From: JABDGM01 sp046349975
GTDB taxonomy: Bacteria; Planctomycetota; Planctomycetia; Pirellulales; Lacipirellulaceae
Direction of reading: 5' to 3'
DNA: 64,000 nt
NCBI GenBank assembly: GCA_046349975.1
Contig: JAXMBH010000003.1
Coordinates: 124,001-188,000, forward strand
Part shown: positions 1 to 8,444 of the stretch, piece after piece
How positions within the stretch are numbered: the first letter of the stretch is position 1
Layout of the letters: every line of letters starts with the position of its first letter
Translations under genes and position numbers: made by a program
The notes under the pieces: model-generated
Seen by the model: the letters and a program-made list of their open reading frames with translations, nothing else
Told to the model about the DNA's origin: nothing
The model's database searches: none

Positions 1-1
1 A

Positions 2-250
2 CGCAAATTGAGTATTCCGCACGATATATCGTTAGTCACATTCGACGACACGCCGTTTGCCGAGTATCTCGCGTCGCCGCTCTCGGTCATTCGCCAAAAC
101 GTTGAAGTGATCGGCCATCGGGCGGCCGAACTTCTCATCGAACAGATTCGCTCTGGAAACAGGCCCGAGCTGCTTTTGCATCGCGTGCCAGTTGAGTTCA
201 TTGCGCGAAGTTCGATTGGCCCTCCCAAACATTTGGAGTTGGCGACCTAA
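2..250 (+). CDS. LacI-family transcriptional regulator, C-terminal part (cut by window edge)
   Basis: The reading frame is open from the first bases of the window, so only about the last 82 residues are present. They match the end of the sugar-binding domain of LacI/GalR regulators: the segment IPHDISLVTFDD is the usual IPxDISxVGFDD strand, followed by a region with SPLSVIRQN (normally SPPLTTVRQ) and a helix containing RAAELLIEQI. The N-terminal helix-turn-helix lies outside the window. The gene ends about 30 bp before an ADP-ribosylglycohydrolase operon on the same strand, so it is a good candidate for the local regulator of that operon; this is inferred from position only. Confidence 0.85.
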   Translation, partial: RKLSIPHDISLVTFDDTPFAEYLASPLSVIRQNVEVIGHRAAELLIEQIRSGNRPELLLHRVPVEFIARSSIGPPKHLELAT

Positions 251-280
251 CGTCGCTACTAAGCAACACAGGTGGTTTAT

Positions 281-1834
281 ATGAATTTCGGTTGGATCGG
301 TCGGTTCGGGTGTTCAGTCGTTGTGCTAGTCTCCTGCTTCGCTTCCACCAACGTGGCCGAAACGCGCAAGCTCTCGCGCGAAGTACTTCGTGATAAGATT
401 CGCGGCGCCTGGGCGGCACAAATGATCGGTGTCTCATACGGCGCGCCAACCGAGTTCCGAACGCTCGGCAAAATTAACGAAGGGCCCATCAAGGGCGACG
501 AACTCTCGAATTCGATCAATCAGGACGATTTGTACGTCGAGATGACGTTCGCCCATGTCATGGACACGATCGGTCTCGACGCCCAGTGCGCCGACTACGG
601 GGAAGCGTTCAAAAACTCGAAGTACCCGCTGTGGCACGCGAATGCGGCGGCCCGCCGCAACTTGAATCGCGGCATTTCGGCCCCGATGTCCGGCGAGCCG
701 AAGTACAACCTGCATGCCGACGACATCGACTTCCAAATTGAGGCCGACTTCATCGGCATCATGTGCCCCGGCCTGCCGCTAGAATCGAACAAGTATTGCG
801 ACCGCGTCGGCCGCGTGATGAATTACGGCGACGGTCTCTACGGCGGCATGTTTATCGCCGGCATGTATTGCGCCGCTTACTTCGAAGACGACCCGCGAAA
901 GGTCGTCGAGGCCGGCGTCGCCTGTATTCCAGCCGATAGCCCCTACGCGAAAACGATCAACGATGTGCTCGCGTGGTCGAAGGATGAACCCGACTGGAAA
1001 AAGGTCTGGCAACAGCTCGAGAAGAAGTGGGACAGAGACGACGTCTGCCCCGATGGCGTTAATCAACCCTTCAACATCGATGCGAAATTGAACGGCGCCT
1101 ATGTCGCGATGGGCTTGCTGTACGGCGCGCGCGACTGGCAAAAGACGATGGAAATTGCTACTCGTTGCGGCCAGGACTCCGATTGCAATCCGGCCAGTGC
1201 CCTGGGCGTGCTTGGCGCAATTCTCGGCTACGACAAGCTGCGAGACGAAGACAAGGACGCCCTTGCGAAGTTTGCCGATACCAAGTTCAGCCACACGGAT
1301 TATTCTTTCAACGACATCACGAAATCGACCGAAGCCCGGGCACTCAAGGTAATCGAGCAAGTTGGCGGCAAGGTGAGCGAAAAAGAGGTCACCATCCCGA
1401 TTCAAACGCCGGAAGCGCCGCTGCTCGAGCTCGCCAATTTTGGCGTGCCCATGAAAGTGTGGCGTGTGGAAGATTCGGCCTGGGAGTGGAAAGGCAACTG
1501 GACCGCAATCTTCGACCGCCGCCAATTAACGGCGAAGGAAACCGATACGCCCGGCAGCGAAGCGATCCTGAAGTTCAACGGCACGGGCATTGGGCTTTGC
1601 GGAAACCTGTCCGAACACGGCGGGCGAGCGGATGTGTACCTGGACGGCAAGAAAACCGATCTGCTCGCCGATGCTTACATCGTGCCGAATACGAGCGACG
1701 TCGACTTGTGGCGGATGCATGGCCTCTCGCCCGGCGAACATACACTTCGGTTCGTGGTGCGTGGCGACGCCGACCCGCGCAGCTCTGGCAAAAAACTCAT
1801 GCTCACGCGCGCGATCGTGTATCTCGCAAAATAA
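281..1834 (+). CDS. Secreted ADP-ribosylglycohydrolase-family protein with C-terminal accessory domain
   Basis: The ATG at 281 is preferred over a GTG at 272 because it puts a purine-rich AGGTGG about 5 bp upstream and begins directly with a signal peptide (MNFGWIGRFGC, then a Val/Leu-rich core). The mature part is an ADP-ribosylglycohydrolase (DraG/ARH fold): RGAWAAQMIGVSYGAPTEF near the N-terminus and paired metal-ligand motifs NQDDLYVEM and GQDSDCNPASALG. Family members cleave N- or O-ribosyl bonds and bind Mg or Mn through such aspartates. The last ~140 residues form a beta-rich domain outside the hydrolase fold that resembles a carbohydrate-binding module. The gene leads a three-gene run with a sugar permease (71 bp downstream) and ribokinase, which suggests use of ribosides rather than removal of protein modification. 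The actual substrate is unknown. Confidence 0.85.
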   Translation: MNFGWIGRFGCSVVVLVSCFASTNVAETRKLSREVLRDKIRGAWAAQMIGVSYGAPTEFRTLGKINEGPIKGDELSNSINQDDLYVEMTFAHVMDTIGLDAQCADYGEAFKNSKYPLWHANAAARRNLNRGISAPMSGEPKYNLHADDIDFQIEADFIGIMCPGLPLESNKYCDRVGRVMNYGDGLYGGMFIAGMYCAAYFEDDPRKVVEAGVACIPADSPYAKTINDVLAWSKDEPDWKKVWQQLEKKWDRDDVCPDGVNQPFNIDAKLNGAYVAMGLLYGARDWQKTMEIATRCGQDSDCNPASALGVLGAILGYDKLRDEDKDALAKFADTKFSHTDYSFNDITKSTEARALKVIEQVGGKVSEKEVTIPIQTPEAPLLELANFGVPMKVWRVEDSAWEWKGNWTAIFDRRQLTAKETDTPGSEAILKFNGTGIGLCGNLSEHGGRADVYLDGKKTDLLADAYIVPNTSDVDLWRMHGLSPGEHTLRFVVRGDADPRSSGKKLMLTRAIVYLAK

Positions 1835-1905
1835 CTCGCACGTTCCGCGTCGCGTTACTTGGCGGGCGTGAGGCGGACTGCAATCAGACCAGGCGGAATT
1901 GTCAT

Positions 1906-2922
1906 ATGATACTTGTCGAATCGTATCCGGTCGCCGTGCTGATGTGCATCATCACCATGGTGTGTTGGGGCTCGTGGGCCAATACTCAAAAGCTAGCCAG
2001 CAAAGAGTGGCGCTTTCAGCTGTTCTATTGGGACTACTGCATTGGCGTGCTGCTCTTAACACTGGCGTTCGCGTTCACACTCGGCAGTTCCGGTGAACAT
2101 GGCCGCAGCTTCATAGAAGACCTCCACCAGGCTCAGCCCAAATACCTGGGCTCGGCCTTCCTCGGTGGCGTCATTTTCAATGTGGCCAACATTTTGCTCG
2201 TGGCGGCGATCGATATCGCCGGCATGGCGGTGGCGTTTCCGGTGGGCATCGGCCTCGCCTTAGTGCTGGGGGTGATTAGCACATACTACGGCGACCGCTC
2301 TGGCAATCCTTACTTTCTGTTTGCCGGAGTGGCGTGCGTCGCGCTGGCAATCGTGCTCGACGCCGTGGCCTATCGTCGGCTGCCCTCTTCCGGCAAGGCA
2401 ACCACGGTGAAAGGTATCGTGCTTTCAGTCGTGTGCGGCATTCTCATGGGGCAATTCTTCCCCTTCGTTGCCGCCGCCATGCCCAAACCGCTCGCGCAAA
2501 TCGCCTCGCCCGAAATGGCAGGGAAGCTAACTCCCTACACCGCCCTGGTATGCTTCGCCCTCGGCCTGTTTCTTTCGAGTTTCATCGTAAACACGTTCGT
2601 GATGAGAAGGCCATTCACCGGCGAACCCGTACCTTTCGGCGATTACTTTACGAAGGGGAGTCTGCGGCTGCATGCCGTCGGCATTTTGGGAGGTGCGATT
2701 TGGGGAGTCGGCATGTCGTTCGCCATTCTTGCTGGCGATCAGGCTGGCTACGCCATATCCTATGGTTTAGGCCAAGGCGCCACGATGGTCGCCGCCCTGT
2801 GGGGAGTTTTCATCTGGCGCGAATTCGCAACGGCGCGGGAGGGCACCGGCCGCTTGCTCTCGCTGATGTTCGCGCTGTTCGTCGTCGGCCTGGGGCTCAT
2901 CATCTACGCGAAAATCGCCTGA
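1906..2922 (+). CDS. RhaT/GRP-type sugar permease
   Basis: A 338-residue hydrophobic protein with about ten membrane segments. The start MILVESYPVAVLMCI at 1906 has AGGCGG 9 bp upstream; the open frame extends further 5' but that part overlaps the preceding gene out of phase. The first helix with MVCWGSWANTQKL and the pair FNVANILLVAAI and FPVGIGLALVLGV are typical of the glucose/rhamnose uptake (GRP, RhaT-like) branch of the drug/metabolite transporter superfamily. It lies between a secreted ADP-ribosylglycohydrolase and a ribokinase (21 bp downstream), so its likely cargo is ribose or a riboside released outside the cytoplasm. Specificity is inferred from context only. Confidence 0.8.
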   Translation: MILVESYPVAVLMCIITMVCWGSWANTQKLASKEWRFQLFYWDYCIGVLLLTLAFAFTLGSSGEHGRSFIEDLHQAQPKYLGSAFLGGVIFNVANILLVAAIDIAGMAVAFPVGIGLALVLGVISTYYGDRSGNPYFLFAGVACVALAIVLDAVAYRRLPSSGKATTVKGIVLSVVCGILMGQFFPFVAAAMPKPLAQIASPEMAGKLTPYTALVCFALGLFLSSFIVNTFVMRRPFTGEPVPFGDYFTKGSLRLHAVGILGGAIWGVGMSFAILAGDQAGYAISYGLGQGATMVAALWGVFIWREFATAREGTGRLLSLMFALFVVGLGLIIYAKIA

Positions 2923-2943
2923 TCGTTGGCGAGGGGAAGCATT

Positions 2944-3957
2944 ATGGGGCAAAACATCGTCGTCGTCGGTAGCTCGAATACCGACATGATTCTCAAGCTC
3001 GACCACATTCCGCAGCCTGGCGAAACGATCCTCGGCGGCGAATTCATCACCGCGGCCGGCGGCAAGGGAGCGAACCAGGCCGTGGCGGCAGCCCGCGCCG
3101 GCGGATCGGTCACGCTTGTCGCGCGAGTCGGCAACGACATGTTCGGCAAACAGGCCGTTGCCGGCCTCGTCGAGAAGGGCATTAACGTCGATCATGTGCA
3201 CTATGATGATGCGCCATCCGGCGTCGCTCTGATCTTCGTCGCGAAGGACGGAGAGAACAGCATCGGCGTCGGCAGCGGCGCCAACCTGAAGCTCACGCCC
3301 AACGATGTAGGCAAAGCCAGCGCCCAGTTCGCCGTCGCCGATGTCGTCATCCTGCAACTCGAAACACCGCTGCAGACGGTACGGGCGGCTGCCGAACTCG
3401 GGCATGCCAGCGGCGCGTTGGTGATCCTCAATCCTGCACCAGCGCAACATCTGCCGGCAGACCTGCTGCAAAAGATTTCGATTCTCACGCCAAACGAAAC
3501 CGAGGCGGAGATCCTCACCGGAATTAAGGTGGTTGACGACGCCTCCTGCCGGCGGGCCGCCGATGCATTGCTCGCCCAAGGACTCGAAACGGTCATCATC
3601 ACGCTCGGCTCGCGCGGCGCCTTCGTAGCCACCGCCGCGGCGCAGCAACTCGTCGGCGGTTTTAAGGTCACGCCGGTCGACACCACGGCCGCCGGCGACA
3701 CGTTCAACGGTGCGCTGGCAGTCGCCATCGCAGAAGGAATGTCGATCCTCGAGGCGGTTCGCTTCGCCAATGCCGCGGCTGCAATCTCTGTCACGCGATT
3801 CGGCGCACAGCCCTCAACGCCGTCGCGTACCGAAATCGACGCGCAGCTTTCGGCTCACGCCGTGCATGATGGCGAACAGACATGCGTCGCTCAGCAATCC
3901 ACAGCCCACGATTCGTGCCCGAGAGCGAGCGGGGGTTTGACCGTTGTACACGATTGA
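2944..3957 (+). CDS. rbsK: Ribokinase (PfkB family)
   Basis: ATP-dependent phosphorylation of D-ribose to ribose 5-phosphate, in the cytoplasm. The start at 2944 has a strong ribosome site (GAGGGGAAG). PfkB signatures are clear: the N-terminal GGKGANQAVAAARAGG sugar-binding motif and the C-terminal TTAAGDTFNGALAVAIAEG motif, which holds the anion hole and the catalytic Asp. GSSNTDMILKLDHIPQPGET at the N-terminus fits ribokinase better than fructokinase. At 337 residues it is about 30 longer than usual; the extra tail after the last conserved helix is rich in His/Gln/Cys and is probably a read-through extension. It is the third gene of the ADP-ribosylglycohydrolase operon. Confidence 0.9.
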   Translation: MGQNIVVVGSSNTDMILKLDHIPQPGETILGGEFITAAGGKGANQAVAAARAGGSVTLVARVGNDMFGKQAVAGLVEKGINVDHVHYDDAPSGVALIFVAKDGENSIGVGSGANLKLTPNDVGKASAQFAVADVVILQLETPLQTVRAAAELGHASGALVILNPAPAQHLPADLLQKISILTPNETEAEILTGIKVVDDASCRRAADALLAQGLETVIITLGSRGAFVATAAAQQLVGGFKVTPVDTTAAGDTFNGALAVAIAEGMSILEAVRFANAAAAISVTRFGAQPSTPSRTEIDAQLSAHAVHDGEQTCVAQQSTAHDSCPRASGGLTVVHD

Positions 3958-4520
3958 GCAAACACTCGCGGCAGCATCGCTGTCGTGGGCTTCCTCTCAC
4001 TGACTACGCTTACGTGGCAGGAACTTCGGTGCCAAGCCTAAGCGTTTGAGTCTCTCCGTCCGCATGGTGCTGCAAACCGCTGTCGTTCACGGTCGCCCAG
4101 GGCTTGCACCGTCAAACGAAAACCGCTCGCGTTAGCAACGTCGTGTATTGCAGCAAGTCGGATGAGCAATCGCTTGGGCCGAAGCTGCATCCAAATTGGC
4201 GCACAATTTCACACGGACGGTCAACTACCCTCATTCGATAATGTCGTTACCGCTTGAATATCAAATGAAAACGGCCCAAGAACGATGGCACTGCCAGCGT
4301 CGACTCCACGGCAACATGCATCCAGCCGACTGCTGCCATAACAACATTTGTAGTGCCGATTACCAACTACATGGCATTTTGCGCAAACCGCGGCGACTCT
4401 GCCTACGGTAACCGCTGTACTGAATGAATCGATTAAGCAGCGTCGAAGCTGTTGGTATCACCGTCTCTTCTGATCGCGGTTGCGGCTTGCCTGTAACTTA
4501 TCCGCCGCGACGTTTTCGAT
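3958..4520. other. Intergenic region, no gene recognised
   Basis: About 560 bp between the ribokinase and the TolC-like gene. A 71-codon open frame at 4196-4411 has no ribosome site, an atypical Cys/His-rich composition and no familiar motif, so it is not called. No clear terminator hairpin with a T-run was seen. The promoter of the efflux locus should lie here, but no convincing -35/-10 pair was found. Confidence 0.5.
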
Positions 4521-6176
4521 ATGAACACTCGCACCAAATCGCCGCGTCGGCGGTGGGCAATGATCCTGCTCGCCGCGCTCAGCTGCTGCACCGGCTGCAC
4601 CGGCATCCGCGAGTACTTTCACAGCGACTGCAAGGTAGGCCCAAGCTACACGCCGCCGTGTGCCCCGGTCGCCAACCACTGGATCGATGCCAAAGACAAG
4701 CGCGTCCACACGAATTGCGATGACCTCGCCGGCTGGTGGACCGTATTCGATGACTCACTGCTGAACGACCTCGTCTCCCGCGCTTACCGCCAGAACCTCA
4801 CGCTCCGCGAAGCCGGCTACCGTGTGCTCGCCGCCCGCGCACAACTCGGCATCACCCGCGGCGAAATCTTTCCGCAGTCGCAGACCGCCAACGGCTCGTA
4901 TCGCCGCATCGGCGCGGGCCAGAATTTCTTCGATCAGTGGAACTTCAACTTCAACCTGGCCTGGGAGCTCGACTTCTGGGGGCGCTTCCGCCGCGCGATC
5001 ATCGCCGCGGAGGATTCGCTCGAAGCCTCGGTGTTCGATTACGACGACGCCGTCGTCACGCTGCTCTCCGACACCGCATCGAACTACGTCACGATCCGCA
5101 CGACGGAAGAACGCATTCGCTTGCTCGATGTCGTGATCCGCGTGCAAGAAGACGTGCTCCGCCTGCTCGAAGCCCGCATCGAAATCGGGCAGCGCACATT
5201 GACCGAACTCGATCGCGCCCAGGCGCTCAGCAACCTCGAACAGAGTCGAGCTCAGCGGCATCAGTTCGAAATCGACCTGCGGACGGCGGAAAACCAACTC
5301 TGCATTCTACTCGGTATTCCCGCGGTCGACCTGACCAACATTCTGGCCTCGGGCCCCAAGACTTCCATCCCGCTCGCGCCGGATTATGTCGTCGTCGGCA
5401 TCCCCGCCGACCTATTGCGCCGCCGGCCCGATGTCCGCCGCGCCGAGCGCTTTGCTGCCGCTCAATTCGAACAAATCGGCATCGCTGAAACCGATTGGTA
5501 CCCGGCTTTCACGATCAACGGCACACTCGGTTGGCAGGCCCAGCGGCTATCCGACCTATTCACGCCGCAGGGCTTCAACAGCAACGTGGGCCCATCGTTC
5601 CAATGGAACATCCTGAATTACGGCCGTATTCTTAACAACGTCCGCCTGCAAGACGCCCAATTCAAAGAACTCGTTGCAGCCTACCAAAGCGCGGTCCTAC
5701 AGGCCGACCTCGAAGTCGAAAATGGCATCGTCACGTTTATTCAAGCGCATCAACGTTCGCAAGATCTGTCGAAGAGCGTCGACCAGGCTTGGCTCGCCCT
5801 GCAAGTATTAGTCGAGCAGTATCGCGCTGGCGTGGCCGGCATCGATTTCAACCGCTACGCCACGATCGAGCAGACGCTCATCACGCAACAAGATCAGTGG
5901 GCCCAATCGCGTGGGCAGATATGCCAAGGTCTGATCCAGGTCTATCGCGGCCTAGGCGGCGGGTGGCAAATAAAGTGCGACCAAGTTCCCAACAAACTCG
6001 GCGTCCTGTCGCCTGCAACGTCGACCGACAAACCCCACGAAGCGGCCGCCACTTCGCCGGATGCAAACAATCCGGCCAAAGCAGAAGGCCCAGCCGAGCT
6101 CCCGGCGCCGCAATCACCACAAGATGCCAACGGCACCGACACCCTGCCGCCGCCAAGCGCCCCTGCCGATTGTTAA
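4521..6176 (+). CDS. TolC/NodT-type outer-membrane efflux lipoprotein
   Basis: Outer-membrane channel of a tripartite efflux pump. The first ~30 residues are a basic n-region, a hydrophobic core and a lipobox-like LSCCTGCTG, so it is probably lipid-anchored. GWWTVFDDSLLNDLVSRAYRQN is the classical start of the NodT-type efflux factor; two outer-membrane-efflux repeats follow, with the second starting near VGIPADLLRRRPDVRRAE. The final ~60 residues are a Pro/Ala/Thr-rich tail not normally present. It precedes marR, macA and macB homologues on the same strand, so it most likely serves that pump. No good ribosome site was seen at the ATG; the start is chosen from the signal sequence. Confidence 0.88.
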   Translation: MNTRTKSPRRRWAMILLAALSCCTGCTGIREYFHSDCKVGPSYTPPCAPVANHWIDAKDKRVHTNCDDLAGWWTVFDDSLLNDLVSRAYRQNLTLREAGYRVLAARAQLGITRGEIFPQSQTANGSYRRIGAGQNFFDQWNFNFNLAWELDFWGRFRRAIIAAEDSLEASVFDYDDAVVTLLSDTASNYVTIRTTEERIRLLDVVIRVQEDVLRLLEARIEIGQRTLTELDRAQALSNLEQSRAQRHQFEIDLRTAENQLCILLGIPAVDLTNILASGPKTSIPLAPDYVVVGIPADLLRRRPDVRRAERFAAAQFEQIGIAETDWYPAFTINGTLGWQAQRLSDLFTPQGFNSNVGPSFQWNILNYGRILNNVRLQDAQFKELVAAYQSAVLQADLEVENGIVTFIQAHQRSQDLSKSVDQAWLALQVLVEQYRAGVAGIDFNRYATIEQTLITQQDQWAQSRGQICQGLIQVYRGLGGGWQIKCDQVPNKLGVLSPATSTDKPHEAAATSPDANNPAKAEGPAELPAPQSPQDANGTDTLPPPSAPADC

Positions 6177-6506
6177 CACGGCCGGCGACCACACCGCCCA
6201 CCGATGTGCCGTCCAAGACCTCGCCATCTAAAGAGCCGCCCGCGACACCGCCCCAGCAAACTGGCGCAGCGGGAAACCCGGGACCATCACTATTGCCACC
6301 GCCTGCCGCGCCGAGGCCTTGAGTTTCCCGAACGCCTGAGAAGCAAGTTGCGCAGCAATAAACGCCTTCGGCTCGCTTGCGGCTTCACTCACCTCGGCTG
6401 TGGCTTCTGTCACCGCACCATTCGCGGCCTTGCCAACAGTTAGTTTACCTGTATAAATTATTTACAGTGCATAACTAATTGCCTTCCCGCCGACTCGTTG
6501 CGATTC
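6177..6506 (+). other. Spacer with Pro-rich out-of-frame coding remnant and MarR control region
   Basis: After the TolC-like stop the sequence stays Pro/Thr/Ala-coding in the +2 frame up to about 6322 (TPPTDVPSKTSP, then PPATPPQQTGAAG, SLLPPPAAPRP), the same composition as the TolC tail. This suggests the tail was once longer and was cut by a frameshift near 6160-6175. From 6430 to 6478 the base composition becomes sharply AT-rich and holds the probable marR promoter and operator. No other gene is supported. Confidence 0.45.
6430..6478 (+). promoter_or_regulatory. Predicted promoter and MarR-type operator dyad
   Basis: TTGCCA (6430-6435), a 16-bp spacer and TATAAA (6452-6457) form a sigma-70-like promoter 50 bp before the marR ATG. 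Overlapping it is an imperfect dyad from 6440 to 6478: TTAGTT...CTGTA on the left answered by TTTACAG...AACTAA on the right. It is the only strongly AT-rich stretch for several hundred bases. MarR proteins commonly bind such palindromes over their own promoters. Binding is inferred. Confidence 0.55.
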
Positions 6507-6980
6507 ATGTCCTCACGCCTTTCGACGGCCGTCGCGCCGCGCTCGCGCGACTCTGATCCCGCCAGAACCGTTCACGCTGCACTCCGCAGCTTCGGCCGCG
6601 ATTTGCTCAGCGTCGACGGCCCTGTCATGGATTTGCCGCTAAGGCAACTCAAAGTCTGCATAACCTTGTTGCATGGGAGCCGCTCGATGTCCGACGTCGC
6701 GCGTGAGATCGGCCTCTCCCGCAGCGCCGTCACGCAGGTCACCGATCGCCTCGAACGCCGCGGCCTGGTCGAACGCAGCTTCGAAAATGAAGACCGCCGC
6801 GTCCGCAAACTGAGGCTTACCGCCAAAGGCGCGCGGCTCCTCCGCTCGCATGAGGAGAAACAGCTCGGGCGAATTGGCGAAGCCTTAAGCCGGCTTTCCG
6901 AACGTGAACTCGATCAAATGCTCCGCGGCCTGGAGATTCTCACCCGCTGTTGCAACACCAGCAACGGCCACAGCGGTTAA
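6507..6980 (+). CDS. MarR-family transcriptional regulator
   Basis: A 157-residue winged-helix repressor. The ATG at 6507 (MSSRLSTAVAPRS) is preferred over an in-frame TTG at 6498. The DNA-binding core is textbook MarR: MSDVAREIGLSRSAVTQVTD as the helix-turn-helix, then RLERRGLVERSFENEDRRVR as the wing with the conserved D-R-R, and LRLTAKGARLL. The C-terminal helix would form the dimer arm. It sits between the TolC-like gene and the MacA-like gene, and has an AT-rich dyad over its promoter, so it probably represses itself and the downstream pump until a ligand binds. The ligand is unknown. Confidence 0.9.
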   Translation: MSSRLSTAVAPRSRDSDPARTVHAALRSFGRDLLSVDGPVMDLPLRQLKVCITLLHGSRSMSDVAREIGLSRSAVTQVTDRLERRGLVERSFENEDRRVRKLRLTAKGARLLRSHEEKQLGRIGEALSRLSERELDQMLRGLEILTRCCNTSNGHSG

Positions 6981-7032
6981 ATCCTTATACAACTATTCAT
7001 CACGCGAATGCGTCCGTGAAAGTTTTACGCCA

Positions 7033-8415
7033 ATGTTCCGCTTCCTAGCCCTCGTCCTGTTACTTGCCGGTCTGACTGGCGGCGGCCTGTATGCCCGCAA
7101 ATATTTCGAGCGGGAGAATCAGCAGTCGCCTTTCCGCACCGAAAAGGTCACCCGCGGCGACCTGCAGATTAATGTTCGCGCTACCGGAACGGTCGAACCC
7201 GAGGAAACGGTCGACGTCGGCGCGCAAGTCGTTGGCCGCATCAAGGAACTCGGCAAGGACCCGCGCGGGAAAACCGATCCCGCGTTCGCGAACAAGTCGG
7301 TTGATTATGGCTCCCCTGTTGAACAAGGCATGGTGCTCGCCCAAATCGATCCCGCTGTCTACAAAGCGCAATTCGACCAAGCCACAGCTGCCCTGGCTCA
7401 AGCGCAAGCCCGCGTCATGCAAGCCCAGGCTCAGCTCGAACAGGCCAATGCCGAATGGGAACGAGCCCAACGGTTGCAGCAGCTTCGCCTGCCTAGTCGA
7501 TCACCGACGGGCGATATGGGCACGACCGCCCTGCCCATCAAAGGCATTTCCGAAGCCGATTACATCCTGGCTCAAGCCAATGCTGCCGTCGCCAAGGCTG
7601 ACGTGGAAGCTGCTAAAGCCACTGTGCTGCAGCAACAGGCGACTTTGAATCTTGCCAAAACCAACCTCGACTACACCACGATTGTCTCGCCGATCAGCGG
7701 CAAGATCATCGACCGCCGCGTCAACATCGGCCAGACCGTCGTGTCGAGCCTCAACGCACCAAGTTTGTTCCTGCTCGCCCGCGACCTGCGCCGCATGCAG
7801 GTGTGGGCCGCCGTCAATGAGGCCGACATCGCCCGCATTCACCCGGGCACGAACGTCCACTTTCGAGTCGATGCACTGCCCAACGACATGTTCCACGGCA
7901 CCGTCGTGCAAGTGCGACTCAACGCGGCGATGACCCAGAACGTTGTCAACTACACGGTCGTCATCGGCGTCGACAATTCCGACGAAAAACTACTGCCCTA
8001 CCTAACGGCCGACGTGTACTTTGAAGTCGACGAGCGCAAAGATGTGCTCCTCGTCCCCAACGCGGCGCTCCGCTACCGCCCCACTCCCGAACAAATTGCG
8101 ACCGACGAAACCGCTGGCGCAGACTCGAACGCGCCTCTTGGTGAACGCGGCAAATCCGGTCGCGGTCGAGAGGCCGCGAAGCCCTCTGTAAGTGCCAACG
8201 CCGGCCGTGTGTGGCAAGTCGTTCCGGGCACAATCAAAGTACGGCCGGTCGAAGTCGAAATCGGCCCCAGCGATATGGCCTTCACTGAAGTCACGAGCAG
8301 TGAACTGCATGAAGGCGAGGAAATCGTCGTCGGCGAGGTTCGCCCGACCACATCCTCAACGGAAGTAAACAACCCGCTCGCGCCGCCGCGTTTCCGCGGC
8401 ACTCGCCCCCGTTAG
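7033..8415 (+). CDS. macA: MacA-like periplasmic adaptor (HlyD/RND membrane-fusion family)
   Basis: A 460-residue adaptor linking an inner-membrane transporter to a TolC-type channel. It has an N-terminal signal anchor (FLALVLLLAGLTGGGLYA), a first lipoyl half containing RGDLQINVRATGTVEPEE and VDVGAQVVGRI, a long alpha-helical hairpin rich in Ala/Gln (about residues 115-210), and a second lipoyl half with NLDYTTIVSPISGKIIDRRV, followed by beta-barrel domains. A Gly/Arg/Ala-rich insertion (about residues 355-390) interrupts the C-terminal part. The open frame continues upstream into marR, but the ATG at 7033 starts the signal anchor directly. It lies 29 bp before the MacB-like transporter gene, so the two are surely co-expressed. 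Confidence 0.9.
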   Translation: MFRFLALVLLLAGLTGGGLYARKYFERENQQSPFRTEKVTRGDLQINVRATGTVEPEETVDVGAQVVGRIKELGKDPRGKTDPAFANKSVDYGSPVEQGMVLAQIDPAVYKAQFDQATAALAQAQARVMQAQAQLEQANAEWERAQRLQQLRLPSRSPTGDMGTTALPIKGISEADYILAQANAAVAKADVEAAKATVLQQQATLNLAKTNLDYTTIVSPISGKIIDRRVNIGQTVVSSLNAPSLFLLARDLRRMQVWAAVNEADIARIHPGTNVHFRVDALPNDMFHGTVVQVRLNAAMTQNVVNYTVVIGVDNSDEKLLPYLTADVYFEVDERKDVLLVPNAALRYRPTPEQIATDETAGADSNAPLGERGKSGRGREAAKPSVSANAGRVWQVVPGTIKVRPVEVEIGPSDMAFTEVTSSELHEGEEIVVGEVRPTTSSTEVNNPLAPPRFRGTRPR

Positions 8416-8444
8416 TACCCCGCACGCAGCTCACTTGTCACGCG

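Noticed and set aside
4196..4411. A 71-codon open frame in the gap before the TolC-like gene
   Set aside because: No ribosome site, no recognisable motif, and amino-acid composition unlike the neighbours.
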